Shown here one piece after another: positions 27,765-36,616 of a stretch of 52,105 nucleotides of DNA (positions are counted from its first letter, which is position 1; each line of letters starts with the position of its first letter). Where the stretch lies: contig CANGFT010000027.1 of assembly GCA_947453205.1 (NCBI GenBank), positions 1 to 52,105 on the forward strand, read 5' to 3'. The DNA is from Beijerinckiaceae bacterium (GTDB taxonomy: Bacteria > Pseudomonadota > Alphaproteobacteria > Rhizobiales > Beijerinckiaceae). The position numbers were made by a program, and so were the translations under genes. The notes under the pieces are model-generated. The model did no database searches. It worked only from the letters and a program-made list of their open reading frames with translations, and was not told where the DNA came from.

Positions 27765-28918
27765 TTCGCGCCTCCCTGCTGGCTGATGGGACGGGCGGGC
27801 CCCTGACCCTGCGGGGCGTCGAGCGCGCCGAGCGGCAGATAAGGCACCACGCCCTGAGCCGACCCCGGCTGATCCACGATCACCTTGTTCATGCCGCCGA
27901 ACACCCGTTCCATGGTCTCGAGATAGATGCGCTCGCGCGTGATGTTGGGCGCGAGCTTGTATTGTTCGAGCACCTGCAGGAAGCGGGAGGCCTGACCATT
28001 GGCTTCCGCGACGGTCTGCTCGCGATAGGCCTGCGCCTCCTGGATGATGCGCGCCGCCGCGCCGCGCGCCTCGGGCACCACGCGGTTGGCGTAGGCCTCA
28101 GCCTCGTTGCGCAGGCGGTCCTGATCCTGCTGGGCCGCCGTCACATCGCGGAAGGCCGCGATGACCTGTTCTGGCGGATCCACCGACTGCAGCTGGACCT
28201 GAATGATCTTGGCGCCGAGGCCGTAATCATCGAGCACCTTCTGCATCAACTCCTGCACGGCGGGCTCGATGACCTTGCGCTCGGCGGTGAGGATGCGCTG
28301 GATCTGGCTGCGGCCGACGATCTCGCGCATGGCGCTTTCGGCGACCGCCTTGATGGTGAGTTCGGGACGCCGCACATTGAAGGCGAAATTCTCCGGCTTG
28401 AGCGGATCGATCTGCCAGATGACCACGAATTTGACGTCGGCGATGTTCTCATCGCCGGTCAGCATCAGGCTTTCTTCGGGCACATCCATCGAGTTCTGGC
28501 TGCCGCTGCGCGGGTCGACCCGATAGTTGAAGCCGATGCTGGTCGTGTTGCGGTCTTCGACGCGCAGCTTCTGCACGGAGCCCACGGGATAGGGCAGATT
28601 ATAGTGCAGGCCAGAACCGCTCTTGCTGACATAGCGGCCAAAGAGCAGGTTCAGCGCCGCCTCGTTGGGCTGCACCGTATAGAAGCCGCTGAGCGCCCAG
28701 GCGCCCACCGCAAGCACCGCCGCGAGGACGACGCCCTTGCCGCCGAAGCCGCCGCCCGGCATGACCTGACGCAGTCTGTCCTGCCCGCGACGAAGAAGCT
28801 CCTCGACGTCGGGCGGCGTATTGCCGCCAGATGGGCCCTGCCCCCATGGGCTCTGCCCGGGGGGCTTTCCCCAGGGTCCGCCGCCACCGCCGCCGCCACC
28901 TTGATTGCTCCAGGGCAT
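27761..28918 (-). CDS. hflK: HflK, membrane protease modulator (SPFH family)
   Basis: A 385-residue partner of HflC. The first 50 residues are the usual glycine-rich cytoplasmic tail ([18 protein letters not shown]), then a membrane segment near residues 62-82, the SPFH domain (LNLLFGRYVSKSGSGLHYNLPYP in part) and a helical stretch with LRNEAEAYANRVVPEARG. HflKC limits FtsH proteolysis. It precedes hflC with a 4-bp overlap and follows folA by 82 bp; thyA, folA, hflK, hflC and degP lie in the same direction, as in many alphaproteobacteria. Confidence 0.96.
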   Translation of the reverse strand: MPWSNQGGGGGGGGPWGKPPGQSPWGQGPSGGNTPPDVEELLRRGQDRLRQVMPGGGFGGKGVVLAAVLAVGAWALSGFYTVQPNEAALNLLFGRYVSKSGSGLHYNLPYPVGSVQKLRVEDRNTTSIGFNYRVDPRSGSQNSMDVPEESLMLTGDENIADVKFVVIWQIDPLKPENFAFNVRRPELTIKAVAESAMREIVGRSQIQRILTAERKVIEPAVQELMQKVLDDYGLGAKIIQVQLQSVDPPEQVIAAFRDVTAAQQDQDRLRNEAEAYANRVVPEARGAAARIIQEAQAYREQTVAEANGQASRFLQVLEQYKLAPNITRERIYLETMERVFGGMNKVIVDQPGSAQGVVPYLPLGALDAPQGQGPARPISQQGGAK

Positions 28919-29000
28919 CTGGTTCCTCGCCTAGGATGAAAGTCTATTGTGGGAAGTAAACACGGGCCCGGCTGTTTTCAATTGGCGGACCCTAAACCAA

Positions 29001-29510
29001 TCAGACGCGGACATAGTCCACGAAGCTGAACCCGGCCTCGTCGCCGGGGCCCGGATCATGGGCGGCGCGGCCCGCCTCGCGCCAGAGGTTGGGATCTATG
29101 GCCGGAAAGAAGGCGTCGCCTTCGGGGGAAAGATCGACCTCGGTGATATGCAGCCTGGCGCATTGGCCGATCAGCAGCCGATAGAGCTCAGCCCCGCCCG
29201 CCACCACGATTTCCGGGGCTTTCAGCCCCTCCGCCAGCTTTTCGGCGAGCGCGATGGCGCTTTGGGGATCATGCGCCACATGGGCGCCATCCGCACGGAA
29301 GGCGGGATCGCGGGTGACGACCACGGTCTCCCGGCCCGGAAGGGGTCGACCGATGGAATCCCAGGTCCGCCGCCCCATGATCATGGGCTTGCCCATCGTG
29401 ATCGCGCGAAAGTGAAGCATGTCGCTGCGCAATTTCCAGAGCAGCTTATTGTTCCCGCCGATCACGCCATTGCGCGCCACGGCCGCGACGATGGCGAGGG
29501 GGAGCGCCAT
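29001..29510 (-). CDS. folA: Dihydrofolate reductase FolA
   Basis: A 169-residue NADPH-dependent reductase that restores tetrahydrofolate after thymidylate synthesis. Landmarks are VARNGVIGGNNKLLWKLRSDMLHF at the active site (the acidic residue is in RSDM), PMIMGRRTWDSIGRPLPGR, and IVVAGGAELYR. The start ATG (29510-29508) overlaps the thyA stop by one base; a TTG directly before it is not needed. It works with ThyA. Confidence 0.96.
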   Translation of the reverse strand: MALPLAIVAAVARNGVIGGNNKLLWKLRSDMLHFRAITMGKPMIMGRRTWDSIGRPLPGRETVVVTRDPAFRADGAHVAHDPQSAIALAEKLAEGLKAPEIVVAGGAELYRLLIGQCARLHITEVDLSPEGDAFFPAIDPNLWREAGRAAHDPGPGDEAGFSFVDYVRV

Positions 29511-30301
29511 CAAACCGCCACCGGGGCCTTGATGAGGGGCCAGGGATCGTAGCCCTCGAAGGCGATGTCCTCATAGGCGTAGTCGAACAGGGAGGCCGCC
29601 GGTTTCAGGGCGAGGCGCGGCAGGGGGCGCGGGGCGCGCGACAACTGCTCATGGGCCTGATCGAGATGGTTCAGGTAAAGGTGGGCGTCGCCGAAGGAAT
29701 GGACGAAATCGCCGGGCTCAAGGCCGGTCGCCTGCGCCATCATGGCGGTCAAGAGGGCGTAGCTCGCGATATTAAAGGGCACGCCGAGGAAAATGTCGGC
29801 GGATCGCTGGTAGAGCTGGCAGGAGAGCCGCCCCTCGGCCACATAGAACTGAAACAGGCAGTGGCAGGGCGCAAGCTTCATGCGCGGGAGATCCGCCACG
29901 TTCCAGGCCGAGACCACGAGGCGGCGCGAGTCAGGGTTTCGCTTGATTTCTTCAAGCACCCATTTGATCTGGTCGTGGGTCTGACCGTCCGCGCCCTCCC
30001 AGGAGCGCCACTGGCGGCCATAGACGGGGCCGAGATCGCCCTTGGCGTCAGCCCATTCGTCCCAGATCGAAACACCGTTCTCTTTGAGATAGGCGATGTT
30101 GGTGTCGCCCTTGAGGAACCACAGAAGCTCATGGACGATGGATTTCAGATGCAGCCGCTTGGTCGTGACCAGCGGAAAGCCCTTCGAGAGGTCGAAACGC
30201 ATCTGATGGCCGAAGACCGAGATGGTCCCCGTGCCCGTGCGGTCGGATTTGCGGACGCCCTCGTCAAGAACGCGGCGCAGAAGGTCGTGATAGGCCTGCA
30301 T
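29510..30301 (-). CDS. thyA: Thymidylate synthase ThyA
   Basis: A 263-residue folate-dependent enzyme that methylates dUMP to dTMP. The catalytic Cys146 is in [10 protein letters not shown], and [31 protein letters not shown] and the dUMP-binding [11 protein letters not shown] segment are as in the family. The ATG 30301 has AGGGAAAG upstream; the open frame runs eight more codons. Its stop overlaps the folA start. Length matches E. coli ThyA (264). Confidence 0.97.
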   Translation of the reverse strand: MQAYHDLLRRVLDEGVRKSDRTGTGTISVFGHQMRFDLSKGFPLVTTKRLHLKSIVHELLWFLKGDTNIAYLKENGVSIWDEWADAKGDLGPVYGRQWRSWEGADGQTHDQIKWVLEEIKRNPDSRRLVVSAWNVADLPRMKLAPCHCLFQFYVAEGRLSCQLYQRSADIFLGVPFNIASYALLTAMMAQATGLEPGDFVHSFGDAHLYLNHLDQAHEQLSRAPRPLPRLALKPAASLFDYAYEDIAFEGYDPWPLIKAPVAV

Positions 30302-30360
30302 GTGCTTTCCCTGTGCGGCGGGCACCCTATCCTATCCGCAGGCGCCGCGCCTCTCCCCTT

Positions 30361-31125
30361 TCACGGCTTCCCCAGAAAGGTGACGAGGAGGCCGGCGAAA
30401 TTGTAGAGGGTATGAAAGAGGATCGTCGTCCCTGTGCTGCCGGTGCGCTCGCGCAGGTAGCCCAGCAGCAGGCCCATGGGCAGGATGGCCATCGCATAGA
30501 GGTGGGTGGGCTCCCAATGCGCGAGGGCGAAGAGGACGGCGGTGATCCAGAGCGCCGCTCCAAAGCTGTAATGAAAGCGCAGGGCGGTGTAGATCCAGCC
30601 CCGGAACAGAAGCTCCTCGCAGAGCGGCGCGAGAAGGACGACGAGCAGGAAGGCGCTCGCAACGCCCAAAGGCCCATCGGGCAGGATCAGCCAGTTTTTG
30701 GCCTCCGGATGGATGAAACGCACCAGCGCGCCCGCCGCCAGCTGATAGGTCAGGGCTCCAAGCAGCAGCAGCCAGAAGACCCGGTCGGTCCTGAAGGGCG
30801 CCCAGCCCAGAAGGCTGCGCCAGCCAGCGCCCGCCCGCCGCCGCGCCACGGCGAAAATGGCGACAGCCGCCGCGAGATAAGCCGCGGAGCCGATGAGCAG
30901 GCCCGCGGTGGCGACCTGATCCAGCGAACCGGAGGTGAGGGCTGCAAAGCTGTCGCCGACATCCGCCCACCCAAACAGCAAGCCGTCGATCAGCGCGAAG
31001 AGGCCAGCCAGGCCGGCCAGGACGCCAAGGGTGATGGCGAGAACGCCAAGCAGGCTCAAGAGGAGGCCCAGGACCCCATAGGGGCCGACGTCAGGTTCGG
31101 CCGCAGTCTCGATCATCCCCTCCAT
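30361..31125 (-). CDS. CPBP-family intramembrane glutamic metalloprotease
   Basis: A 254-residue multi-pass membrane protein with about seven membrane segments and the three CPBP/Rce1 motifs: Glu170-Glu171-x3-Arg175 (CEELLFRG), His203 (LAHWEP) and His238 (FHTLYNF). Members cleave prenylated proteins, process bacteriocins or serve in signalling; the substrate here is unknown. It lies 59 bp before thyA on the same strand, probably a chance neighbour. A start nine bases downstream (ATG 31116) is equally possible. Confidence 0.9.
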   Translation of the reverse strand: MEGMIETAAEPDVGPYGVLGLLLSLLGVLAITLGVLAGLAGLFALIDGLLFGWADVGDSFAALTSGSLDQVATAGLLIGSAAYLAAAVAIFAVARRRAGAGWRSLLGWAPFRTDRVFWLLLLGALTYQLAAGALVRFIHPEAKNWLILPDGPLGVASAFLLVVLLAPLCEELLFRGWIYTALRFHYSFGAALWITAVLFALAHWEPTHLYAMAILPMGLLLGYLRERTGSTGTTILFHTLYNFAGLLVTFLGKP

Positions 31126-31299
31126 GGCCGCCCTTTCCGCCGCCCGTCGAACAGGGCCCCGGGCAAATTGGCGCAGCAGGGGCGGAGAAACAAGAGCTTC
31201 ACCTTAAAAACCCGGGGAAGCGCCTTTTCCTCGCCCATGGAAGGAGGCCGCCGCCTGTGCTAGGCAGGCGCGGTCCCGCCCTGACCTTTGGAGCCCCCC

Positions 31300-32325
31300 T
31301 TGCGCCTGAACCCGTTCGCCCTCGGCCTCGCCCTTTTGCCGCTGACCGGAGCCGCCGCCTTCGCCCAGAGCGCCGAACAATTCTACACGGGCAAGACGAT
31401 CAGCTTCCTCGTGGGCGCCGGCGCCGGCGGCAGCTATGACATCTACGCCCGCACCCTCGCCAACCACATGGGCAAGCACATTCCCGGCAAGCCCATCATC
31501 GTGGTGAAGCTGGCGGGCGGCGTCGGCGGGGGCATCTCCACCTCGATCCAGATGGAGCATACGGCGCCCAAGGATGGCGCGACCATCGGCATGACCCAGC
31601 CGACCAATGTCACGAGCCAGCTCACCGAGGCGAGCGCGGCGGGCAAATATGACATTTCGAAATGGCGCTGGGTCGGCAATATGTCGCAGCTGCGCAATTT
31701 CGCCGGGGTCTGGCACACCGCTCCCGCGCAGACGCTGGAGGAGGCGACCAGGGTCGAGGTCATCATGGGCGCGACGGGGCGCAATTCTCCGACCTTCACC
31801 GTGCCGCAGGCGCTCAATGAAATTCTCGGCACGAAGTTCAAATTCGTGCTCGGCTATAATGGCGTGGCCGACCTCAACCTCGCCATGGAGCGCGGCGAGA
31901 TTCAGGGGCGCGGCGCCTCATGGGTGAGCGTGGTGGCGCAGGCGCCCCAATATATCCGCGACAAGAAGCTGAAGGCCCTCGTGGTCGATGGCCTGACCCG
32001 CGATCCCCTGCTGCCGGACGTCCCGACCCTGCTGGAGCTCGCCCGCACCGAGGAACAGAAGGCCGCCTTGCTGATGATCTGCGGCTCCTCGGAATTCGCC
32101 CGCTCGGTCTTCCTGCCGCCGGGCGTGCCGCAGGACCGCGTCGACGCCCTTCGCAGGGCCTTTGACGCCACGATGAAAGACGCCGAATTTCTGGCCGAGG
32201 CCGACAAGGTCCAGATCCCCATCGAGCCCAACACCGGCGAGAATCTCGACAAGATCGCAAAGCAGATCGTGGCGACGCCGCCGGGCGCGGTGGCGCTCGC
32301 CAAGAAACTGCTGGGCAGCGAGTGA
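31300..32325 (+). CDS. Tripartite tricarboxylate transporter (TTT/Bug) substrate-binding protein
   Basis: A 341-residue Bug-family periplasmic protein with a signal peptide (FALGLALLPLTGAAAFAQSAEQ) and motifs YTGKTISFLVGAGAGGSYD, HIPGKPIIVVKLAGG and KDGATIGMTQPTN. It is less alike to the other two copies in this window than they are to each other. A TTG at 31300 with TGGAG upstream is the probable start; TTG 31288 is also possible. No TctA/TctB permease gene lies near. It is separated from CPBP by a divergent gap. Confidence 0.9.
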   Translation: MRLNPFALGLALLPLTGAAAFAQSAEQFYTGKTISFLVGAGAGGSYDIYARTLANHMGKHIPGKPIIVVKLAGGVGGGISTSIQMEHTAPKDGATIGMTQPTNVTSQLTEASAAGKYDISKWRWVGNMSQLRNFAGVWHTAPAQTLEEATRVEVIMGATGRNSPTFTVPQALNEILGTKFKFVLGYNGVADLNLAMERGEIQGRGASWVSVVAQAPQYIRDKKLKALVVDGLTRDPLLPDVPTLLELARTEEQKAALLMICGSSEFARSVFLPPGVPQDRVDALRRAFDATMKDAEFLAEADKVQIPIEPNTGENLDKIAKQIVATPPGAVALAKKLLGSE

Positions 32326-32352
32326 GAAAGAGGCGCCGCGCTAGGCGATCCC

Positions 32353-32844
32353 TCACGCGGCGCGCGACTTGGCGATAAGCCAGTAAGCGCAGGTCGTCAG
32401 GGGGCCTTTGACGATCAAGATCAGGTCCATCAACAGGGACGGCCTGACATCTCCAGGCTGAGGGTCCGCCGAAAAAAATAGAAACGGGACGAAGGCGAAG
32501 CCGACGAGGGCGAACACCCATAAATCGCTCTTGCCGAAAAAACGCGCGACACGGTGAGCGATCAGACAATGGACCGCGCCTCCGCCAAGGCCCATCGCCA
32601 GCGCCGACCACCATATCATCCCCGACAGGAGCTCAAGGTGACGCGGGCCCGCGATCTCTGGAGACGTCGCCATCGTCTTCAGCAGCAATGGCGCCGCCAA
32701 TAGCGAAAGGGCTGCGCTGACCACCATGGCGCCCCCAAGCGCGGGGTAAGAAAACGCAAGCGGCTCGCCTGACGTAGGGGCCTCGCTGGTTGGCGCTGAG
32801 GACGAAGGCGTCGGCGCAGATTGACGCCTGCCAAATCCAGCCAT
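32353..32844 (-). CDS. Four-helix membrane protein of unknown function
   Basis: A 163-residue protein with a Ser/Pro/Thr-rich N-terminus (APTPSSSAPTSEAPTSGEP) and four predicted membrane segments (ALGGAMVVSAALSLLAAPLLL, MIWWSALAMGLGGGAVHCLI, WVFALVGFAFVPFLFF, LLMDLILIVKGPLTTCAYWLI). No motif is recognised. Start ATG 32844 follows GAAAGGAT. It lies between two TTT binding-protein genes, convergent with one of them; it does not resemble TctB. Confidence 0.75.
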   Translation of the reverse strand: MAGFGRRQSAPTPSSSAPTSEAPTSGEPLAFSYPALGGAMVVSAALSLLAAPLLLKTMATSPEIAGPRHLELLSGMIWWSALAMGLGGGAVHCLIAHRVARFFGKSDLWVFALVGFAFVPFLFFSADPQPGDVRPSLLMDLILIVKGPLTTCAYWLIAKSRAA

Positions 32845-32967
32845 GACGCAATCCTTTCCATATCAGGCGATCAATGGCGCGTGGGCGTCAAAAACGACCA
32901 CTGCGAAAGCAAAACATATCACAAGCTTGACATTAATAAAGGCGTTTTGGAAAACCCTGGCTCCGCC

Positions 32968-34017
32968 TCAGGGCTTGTAGACCAGCGCCGCCCTCGCCTT
33001 CTCCACAATCTCCTGCGGCGTAGCGTAGAGCTTGGCGATGAGGGTCTGCAGCTCCTCGCCCGCGATCGGCGCGATGTCGAGATTGATGCGCTTCGCCTCG
33101 GCCACAAGGTCCGGGTCGGTCATCGTCGCCATGAAGGCCTTGCGCAGGGATTCGACGCGCTCCTGCGGCACGCCGGGCGCGACCACATAGGGGCGCCCGA
33201 AGGTCGTCTGGCTATAGACGAGTTCGAGGATCTGCTTCTGCTCGGGCGTTTTGGCGAAGTCGCGCGACAGGGCCACGCCCATGCGGTCGAGCTCGGGGTA
33301 GCCGACGTTGGATTCCTGCACCAGCGGCTTCACCAGCTTGTCGCGGAACCAGGCTGGATAGGTGGCCGCGACGCTCGACCAGGTCTGCCCGCAGCCGCCC
33401 TGCACCTCGCCCTTCTCCATGGCCAGATTGATCTCGCGCGTGCCGGGATAGCCTGCGACGATCTTGAACTTCACGCCCAGAAGATTCTTGAGCAGGGACG
33501 GAAAGTCCCGCGTCGAGGCGCCTTCCGCGCTGGCGCCCATGACGATCTCCTTGTCGAAGGCGTCGGCGAGCGTGTTCATCCCGGCGTCCGAGCGCACGAG
33601 GCAGACATAGGCGTCGCTGTTGGCGTTGCCGATATAGTTGAATTTGGCGGTGTCATGGGTGCTGCGCTTGGCCTCGCCAAAGAGCGGATCGACCACGGCG
33701 CCCATGAAGATCGCGCCCATCACGGTCCCGTCCTTGGGCGCGACGTTGTAGATATAGGCCGCCGCCACATTGGAGCCCGCCCCCGGCATGTTCTGGACGA
33801 CCAGCGCAGGATTTCCGGGAATGTGGCGGCCGAGGAACCGCGCCACCAGACGCCCGTAGAGATCATAGCCCCCGCCGGGGGAGGAGCCGACGATCAAGCT
33901 GACCGTGCGCCCGCGATAGAAGAAGGCCACCGCGTCCTGCGCCTGAGCAGCCCCGCCCCCCAGCGTGGCCATAACCACAGCCGCCGCCAAATGTCGCAGG
34001 CCCACCAAACGCTTCAT
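32968..34017 (-). CDS. Tripartite tricarboxylate transporter (TTT/Bug) substrate-binding protein
   Basis: A 349-residue Bug-family protein with a signal peptide (HLAAAVVMATLGGGAAQAQD) and motifs FFYRGRTVSLIVGSSPGGGYD, PALVVQNMPGAGS and KDGTVMGAIFMG. It is a close paralogue of the gene at 1597-2628: shared segments include YIGNANSDAYVC, ASTRDFPSLL and the end of the ligand loop. The start ATG 34017 follows GGGGAGG. The frame stays open another 335 codons upstream, but there it is antisense to the TauD gene and not coding. It is divergent from the dioxygenase. Confidence 0.92.
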   Translation of the reverse strand: MKRLVGLRHLAAAVVMATLGGGAAQAQDAVAFFYRGRTVSLIVGSSPGGGYDLYGRLVARFLGRHIPGNPALVVQNMPGAGSNVAAAYIYNVAPKDGTVMGAIFMGAVVDPLFGEAKRSTHDTAKFNYIGNANSDAYVCLVRSDAGMNTLADAFDKEIVMGASAEGASTRDFPSLLKNLLGVKFKIVAGYPGTREINLAMEKGEVQGGCGQTWSSVAATYPAWFRDKLVKPLVQESNVGYPELDRMGVALSRDFAKTPEQKQILELVYSQTTFGRPYVVAPGVPQERVESLRKAFMATMTDPDLVAEAKRINLDIAPIAGEELQTLIAKLYATPQEIVEKARAALVYKP

Positions 34018-34182
34018 GCCAGCCTCCCCTTCGATTCCCGCATTTTGCGGGGAACGGCCCCGAACGCAAGCGCGATGGAGGGCGCCCCGGCTCGCCATTC
34101 CCCTTGGCGCAGGGCCGGTTGATCCTCTACATTGCTCCCATGCGCCGCGCCAGAAGCGGTCGCGAGACTTGGGGGAGAGAAC

Positions 34183-35004
34183 ATGGCCGTCACCGTGAAA
34201 CCGCTGGATGCGCCGCTCGGCGCCGAAATCATCGGCCTCGACGCCCGCAACATCACGCCAGAGGATTCGAAGACCATCTTCGACGCCTTCCTGAGGCATC
34301 ACATTCTCGTGCTTCACGATCAGCATCTGACCGACGCCGAACTGGTGGAGTTCGGCAAATGTTTCGGCGACATCGAGAAGTCGCGCGTGATCTCGCCGCT
34401 TTCGGGCCGCGACGACATCATGGTCATCTCCAACATCCGCGAGGACGGCAAGCCGCTGGGGCAGTTGCCCGATGGCGAAATGTCCTTCCATTTCGACCGC
34501 ATCCATCAAAAGCAGCCCTGCCGCGCAGCCGCCCTCATGGCGCTCGAAATTCCGCAGGAAGGCGGCGACACGCTCTTTGCGAACATGGTCCTCGCCTACA
34601 AGACGCTGCCTGAGGAGACCAAGCGCAAGATCGACGGCAGAACTGCGCTCAACACCTTCACCTATGGCGCCACCGCGCCCGACAAGCGCGAGGGCGCAGG
34701 GCCGCAATGCGTGCATCCGGTCGTTCGCACCATTCCCCAGACCGGCGAGAAATCGCTCTATGTCTGCCGCCTCATGACCGACCATATCCATGGCCTCGAG
34801 GCCGACGAAAGCCGCAAGCTCATCGACGAGCTTTGCGACCATGCGGAAGACCCGCGCTTCGTCTATGCGCACAAATGGAAAGTGGGCGACATCATCGTCT
34901 GGGACAATCGCGCCACCATGCATGCGCGCACGGACTTCTCGGAAAACGAGCGCCGCCTGATGAAGCGCGTCACCATCGGCGACGATCAGCCGCCCATTCC
35001 CTGA
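34183..35004 (+). CDS. TauD/TfdA-family 2-oxoglutarate-dependent dioxygenase
   Basis: A 273-residue iron(II) and 2-oxoglutarate-dependent dioxygenase. The metal triad is His103-x-Asp105 (SFHFDRI) and His247 (TMHART), with Arg258 or a neighbour as the 2-oxoglutarate anchor. This family hydroxylates taurine, aryloxyacetates and related acids. Start ATG 34183 follows GGGGGAGAG. It is divergent from the TTT binding protein and 82 bp before the LLM oxidoreductase, so the three may handle one imported carboxylate or sulfonate. Confidence 0.91.
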   Translation: MAVTVKPLDAPLGAEIIGLDARNITPEDSKTIFDAFLRHHILVLHDQHLTDAELVEFGKCFGDIEKSRVISPLSGRDDIMVISNIREDGKPLGQLPDGEMSFHFDRIHQKQPCRAAALMALEIPQEGGDTLFANMVLAYKTLPEETKRKIDGRTALNTFTYGATAPDKREGAGPQCVHPVVRTIPQTGEKSLYVCRLMTDHIHGLEADESRKLIDELCDHAEDPRFVYAHKWKVGDIIVWDNRATMHARTDFSENERRLMKRVTIGDDQPPIP

Positions 35005-35086
35005 GCGCCCGCAGGCCAGCATCTGTTCGACTGGATATTCGGGACGATCCGGTTAGAGTGCCGCCACAATTTGAACCGGAGGAATC

Positions 35087-36133
35087 ATGAAAGTCGGACT
35101 TTTCGATCACGTCGAGCAAACAGGAGACCGCTCGCTCTCCACCATCTTTGATGAGCGGCTGCGCTTCGCGCAGCTGGCCGACGAGGCGGGGTTCTATTGC
35201 CTGCATGTGGCCGAACATCACTGCACGCCCCTCAACATGGTTCCGGTGCCCGGCGTCTATCTCGGCGCCGTCGCGCGCCTGACCACGCGCCTGCGCTTCG
35301 GGCCGCTGTGCTATCTCCTGCCGCTCTATTCGCCGCTGCGCCTCATCGAAGAGATCGCCATGCTCGACCATATCTCGCGCGGGCGCATGGAGGTGGGCGT
35401 GGGACGCGGCGTGTCGCCCTTCGAGCTCAACTACCACAAGGTCGACCACGCGGATTCCCGCAACATCTTCTTCGACGCCTTCGAGTGCCTGGTGAAGGGC
35501 CTCACCAGCGAGAAGCTGACCCACGACGGCAAATATTACAAATACACCGACGTCCCCATGGCGCTGCGCCCGCTGCAGCGGCCTTACCCGGCCTTCTGGT
35601 ATGGCTCGTCGAATGAGATCGGCGCGACCTGGGCTGGCGAACAGGGCATGCATTTCACCGCCAATGGCGGCACGGCGCAGGCCAAGACGAACATCACGGC
35701 CTATCGGACGGCCCTTGAGAAGCGCGGCGGCGCCGCCCAGCCCAAGGCCGAGTTCCGGGGTGGGGCCGCCATCGGCCAGATGCGCCATATCGTGGTGGCC
35801 GACACCGATGCTGAGGCACGGCGCATCATGAAGCCTGCTTTCGAGCACCACCTGGCGAGCCTCAACTATATCCGCAACCTCAACGGCTCCACCGAATTCA
35901 CCGCCCGCCTCAATGTCCATCGCGGCGTCGATTTCGAGGCCTGCGAGCTGAACGGCATGGCCATCGCCGGCTCGCCCGATACGGTCGTGGCGAAGCTGAC
36001 GGAGCAGGCGGGGGAGCTTGGGACCAATTACCTGCTGGCCTATCTGAACTTCGGCAACCTGCCCTTCAACGACGCGCTGCGCTCCATGCAGCTCTTCTCG
36101 ACCGAGGTGATGCCCAGGATCGCCCATCTCTGA
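35087..36133 (+). CDS. LLM-class flavin-dependent oxidoreductase
   Basis: A 348-residue luciferase-like protein, complete. It starts KVGLFDHVEQTGD, has the family segment FYCLHVAEHHCTP near residue 37, RGRMEVGVGRGVSP around 101 and a late SPDTVVAKL segment. Members use FMNH2 or F420 to oxidise alkanes, sulfonates, nitrilotriacetate and similar. Start ATG 35087 follows CCGGAGG. It is followed by a terminator. It shares its fold and the G-x-PD-x-VVA segment with the truncated gene at 1-657. Confidence 0.92.
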   Translation: MKVGLFDHVEQTGDRSLSTIFDERLRFAQLADEAGFYCLHVAEHHCTPLNMVPVPGVYLGAVARLTTRLRFGPLCYLLPLYSPLRLIEEIAMLDHISRGRMEVGVGRGVSPFELNYHKVDHADSRNIFFDAFECLVKGLTSEKLTHDGKYYKYTDVPMALRPLQRPYPAFWYGSSNEIGATWAGEQGMHFTANGGTAQAKTNITAYRTALEKRGGAAQPKAEFRGGAAIGQMRHIVVADTDAEARRIMKPAFEHHLASLNYIRNLNGSTEFTARLNVHRGVDFEACELNGMAIAGSPDTVVAKLTEQAGELGTNYLLAYLNFGNLPFNDALRSMQLFSTEVMPRIAHL

Positions 36134-36139
36134 GGCGCC

Positions 36140-36174
36140 GGGGGCGGTTTCCCACCACAAATCGCCCCCTTTCT
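36140..36174 (+). terminator. Intrinsic terminator after the LLM gene
   Basis: GGGGGCG at 36140-36146 pairs with CGCCCCC at 36163-36169, extended by TTT/AAA inside, followed by TTTCTT. It lies 7 bp after the stop. Confidence 0.75.
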
Positions 36175-36240
36175 TCAAAAACGCTGACGTTGTCGCCGCT
36201 GCGCCACTTTCAATGCCGCCCATTGCCGCTTATATTCAGC

Positions 36241-36556
36241 GTGTCTCCGCAAGGGGACTATGGCGATAAATGGCTATCGGAATAAGCCTTTCGGACCCGG
36301 GGGCGGTACCCGGCGCCTCCACCAGAGCCCGTCACGGCGGGCTCCGGGGGGGCGAAATAGGTTCGACGGGGGGTGTAAAGGGTGCGCTTTTGCCCGGCAT
36401 GATACCGCCGTTATCGGGTCAAACTTGTAGTTGCCAATGACAACTATGCTCCGGTGGCCGTCGCTGCGTAATGCAGCGCCAGCACCGAAATCAAAGTCCT
36501 AGGGGGTAGCACCTCTAGGCGGGGCCCGGAGGCGCCTGGCAACAGAAGCCTCCACT
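36241..36556 (+). ncRNA. ssrA: Two-piece (circularly permuted) tmRNA
   Basis: The acceptor piece comes first and ends at CCA, 36322-36324, after a T-arm. A short spacer with hairpin GAGCCCG/CGGGCTC (36325-36344) is cut out. The coding piece starts GGGGGCG at about 36348, which pairs with CGCCTCC of the acceptor end to rebuild the acceptor stem, and continues GAAATAGGTTCGACGG. The tag reading frame is 36433-36471 and encodes ANDNYAPVAVAA; the tRNA part itself adds Ala. The 3' hairpin is GGAGGC...GCCTCC with a GCAA loop inside, ending near 36553. Ends are approximate. A -10-like TATATT at 36231-36236 precedes it. This gene order is typical of alphaproteobacteria. It rescues stalled ribosomes. 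Confidence 0.95.
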
Positions 36557-36616
36557 TCATTCCAGCTTAAGCCTATGCGTCCGCTCCTTTCGTTCCAGCC
36601 AAGGCCGATCCTGCGC

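Noticed and set aside
34018-35022. Upstream extension of the TTT binding-protein frame (minus strand)
   Set aside because: It runs antisense through the TauD gene, with no likeness to any family. The binding protein has a clear start at 34017 with a strong ribosome site and signal peptide.
36241-36556. Integration of the 31.3-36.1 kb patch at ssrA
   Set aside because: ssrA is a common target, but no integrase and no repeat of the ssrA end at the other side of the patch were seen.
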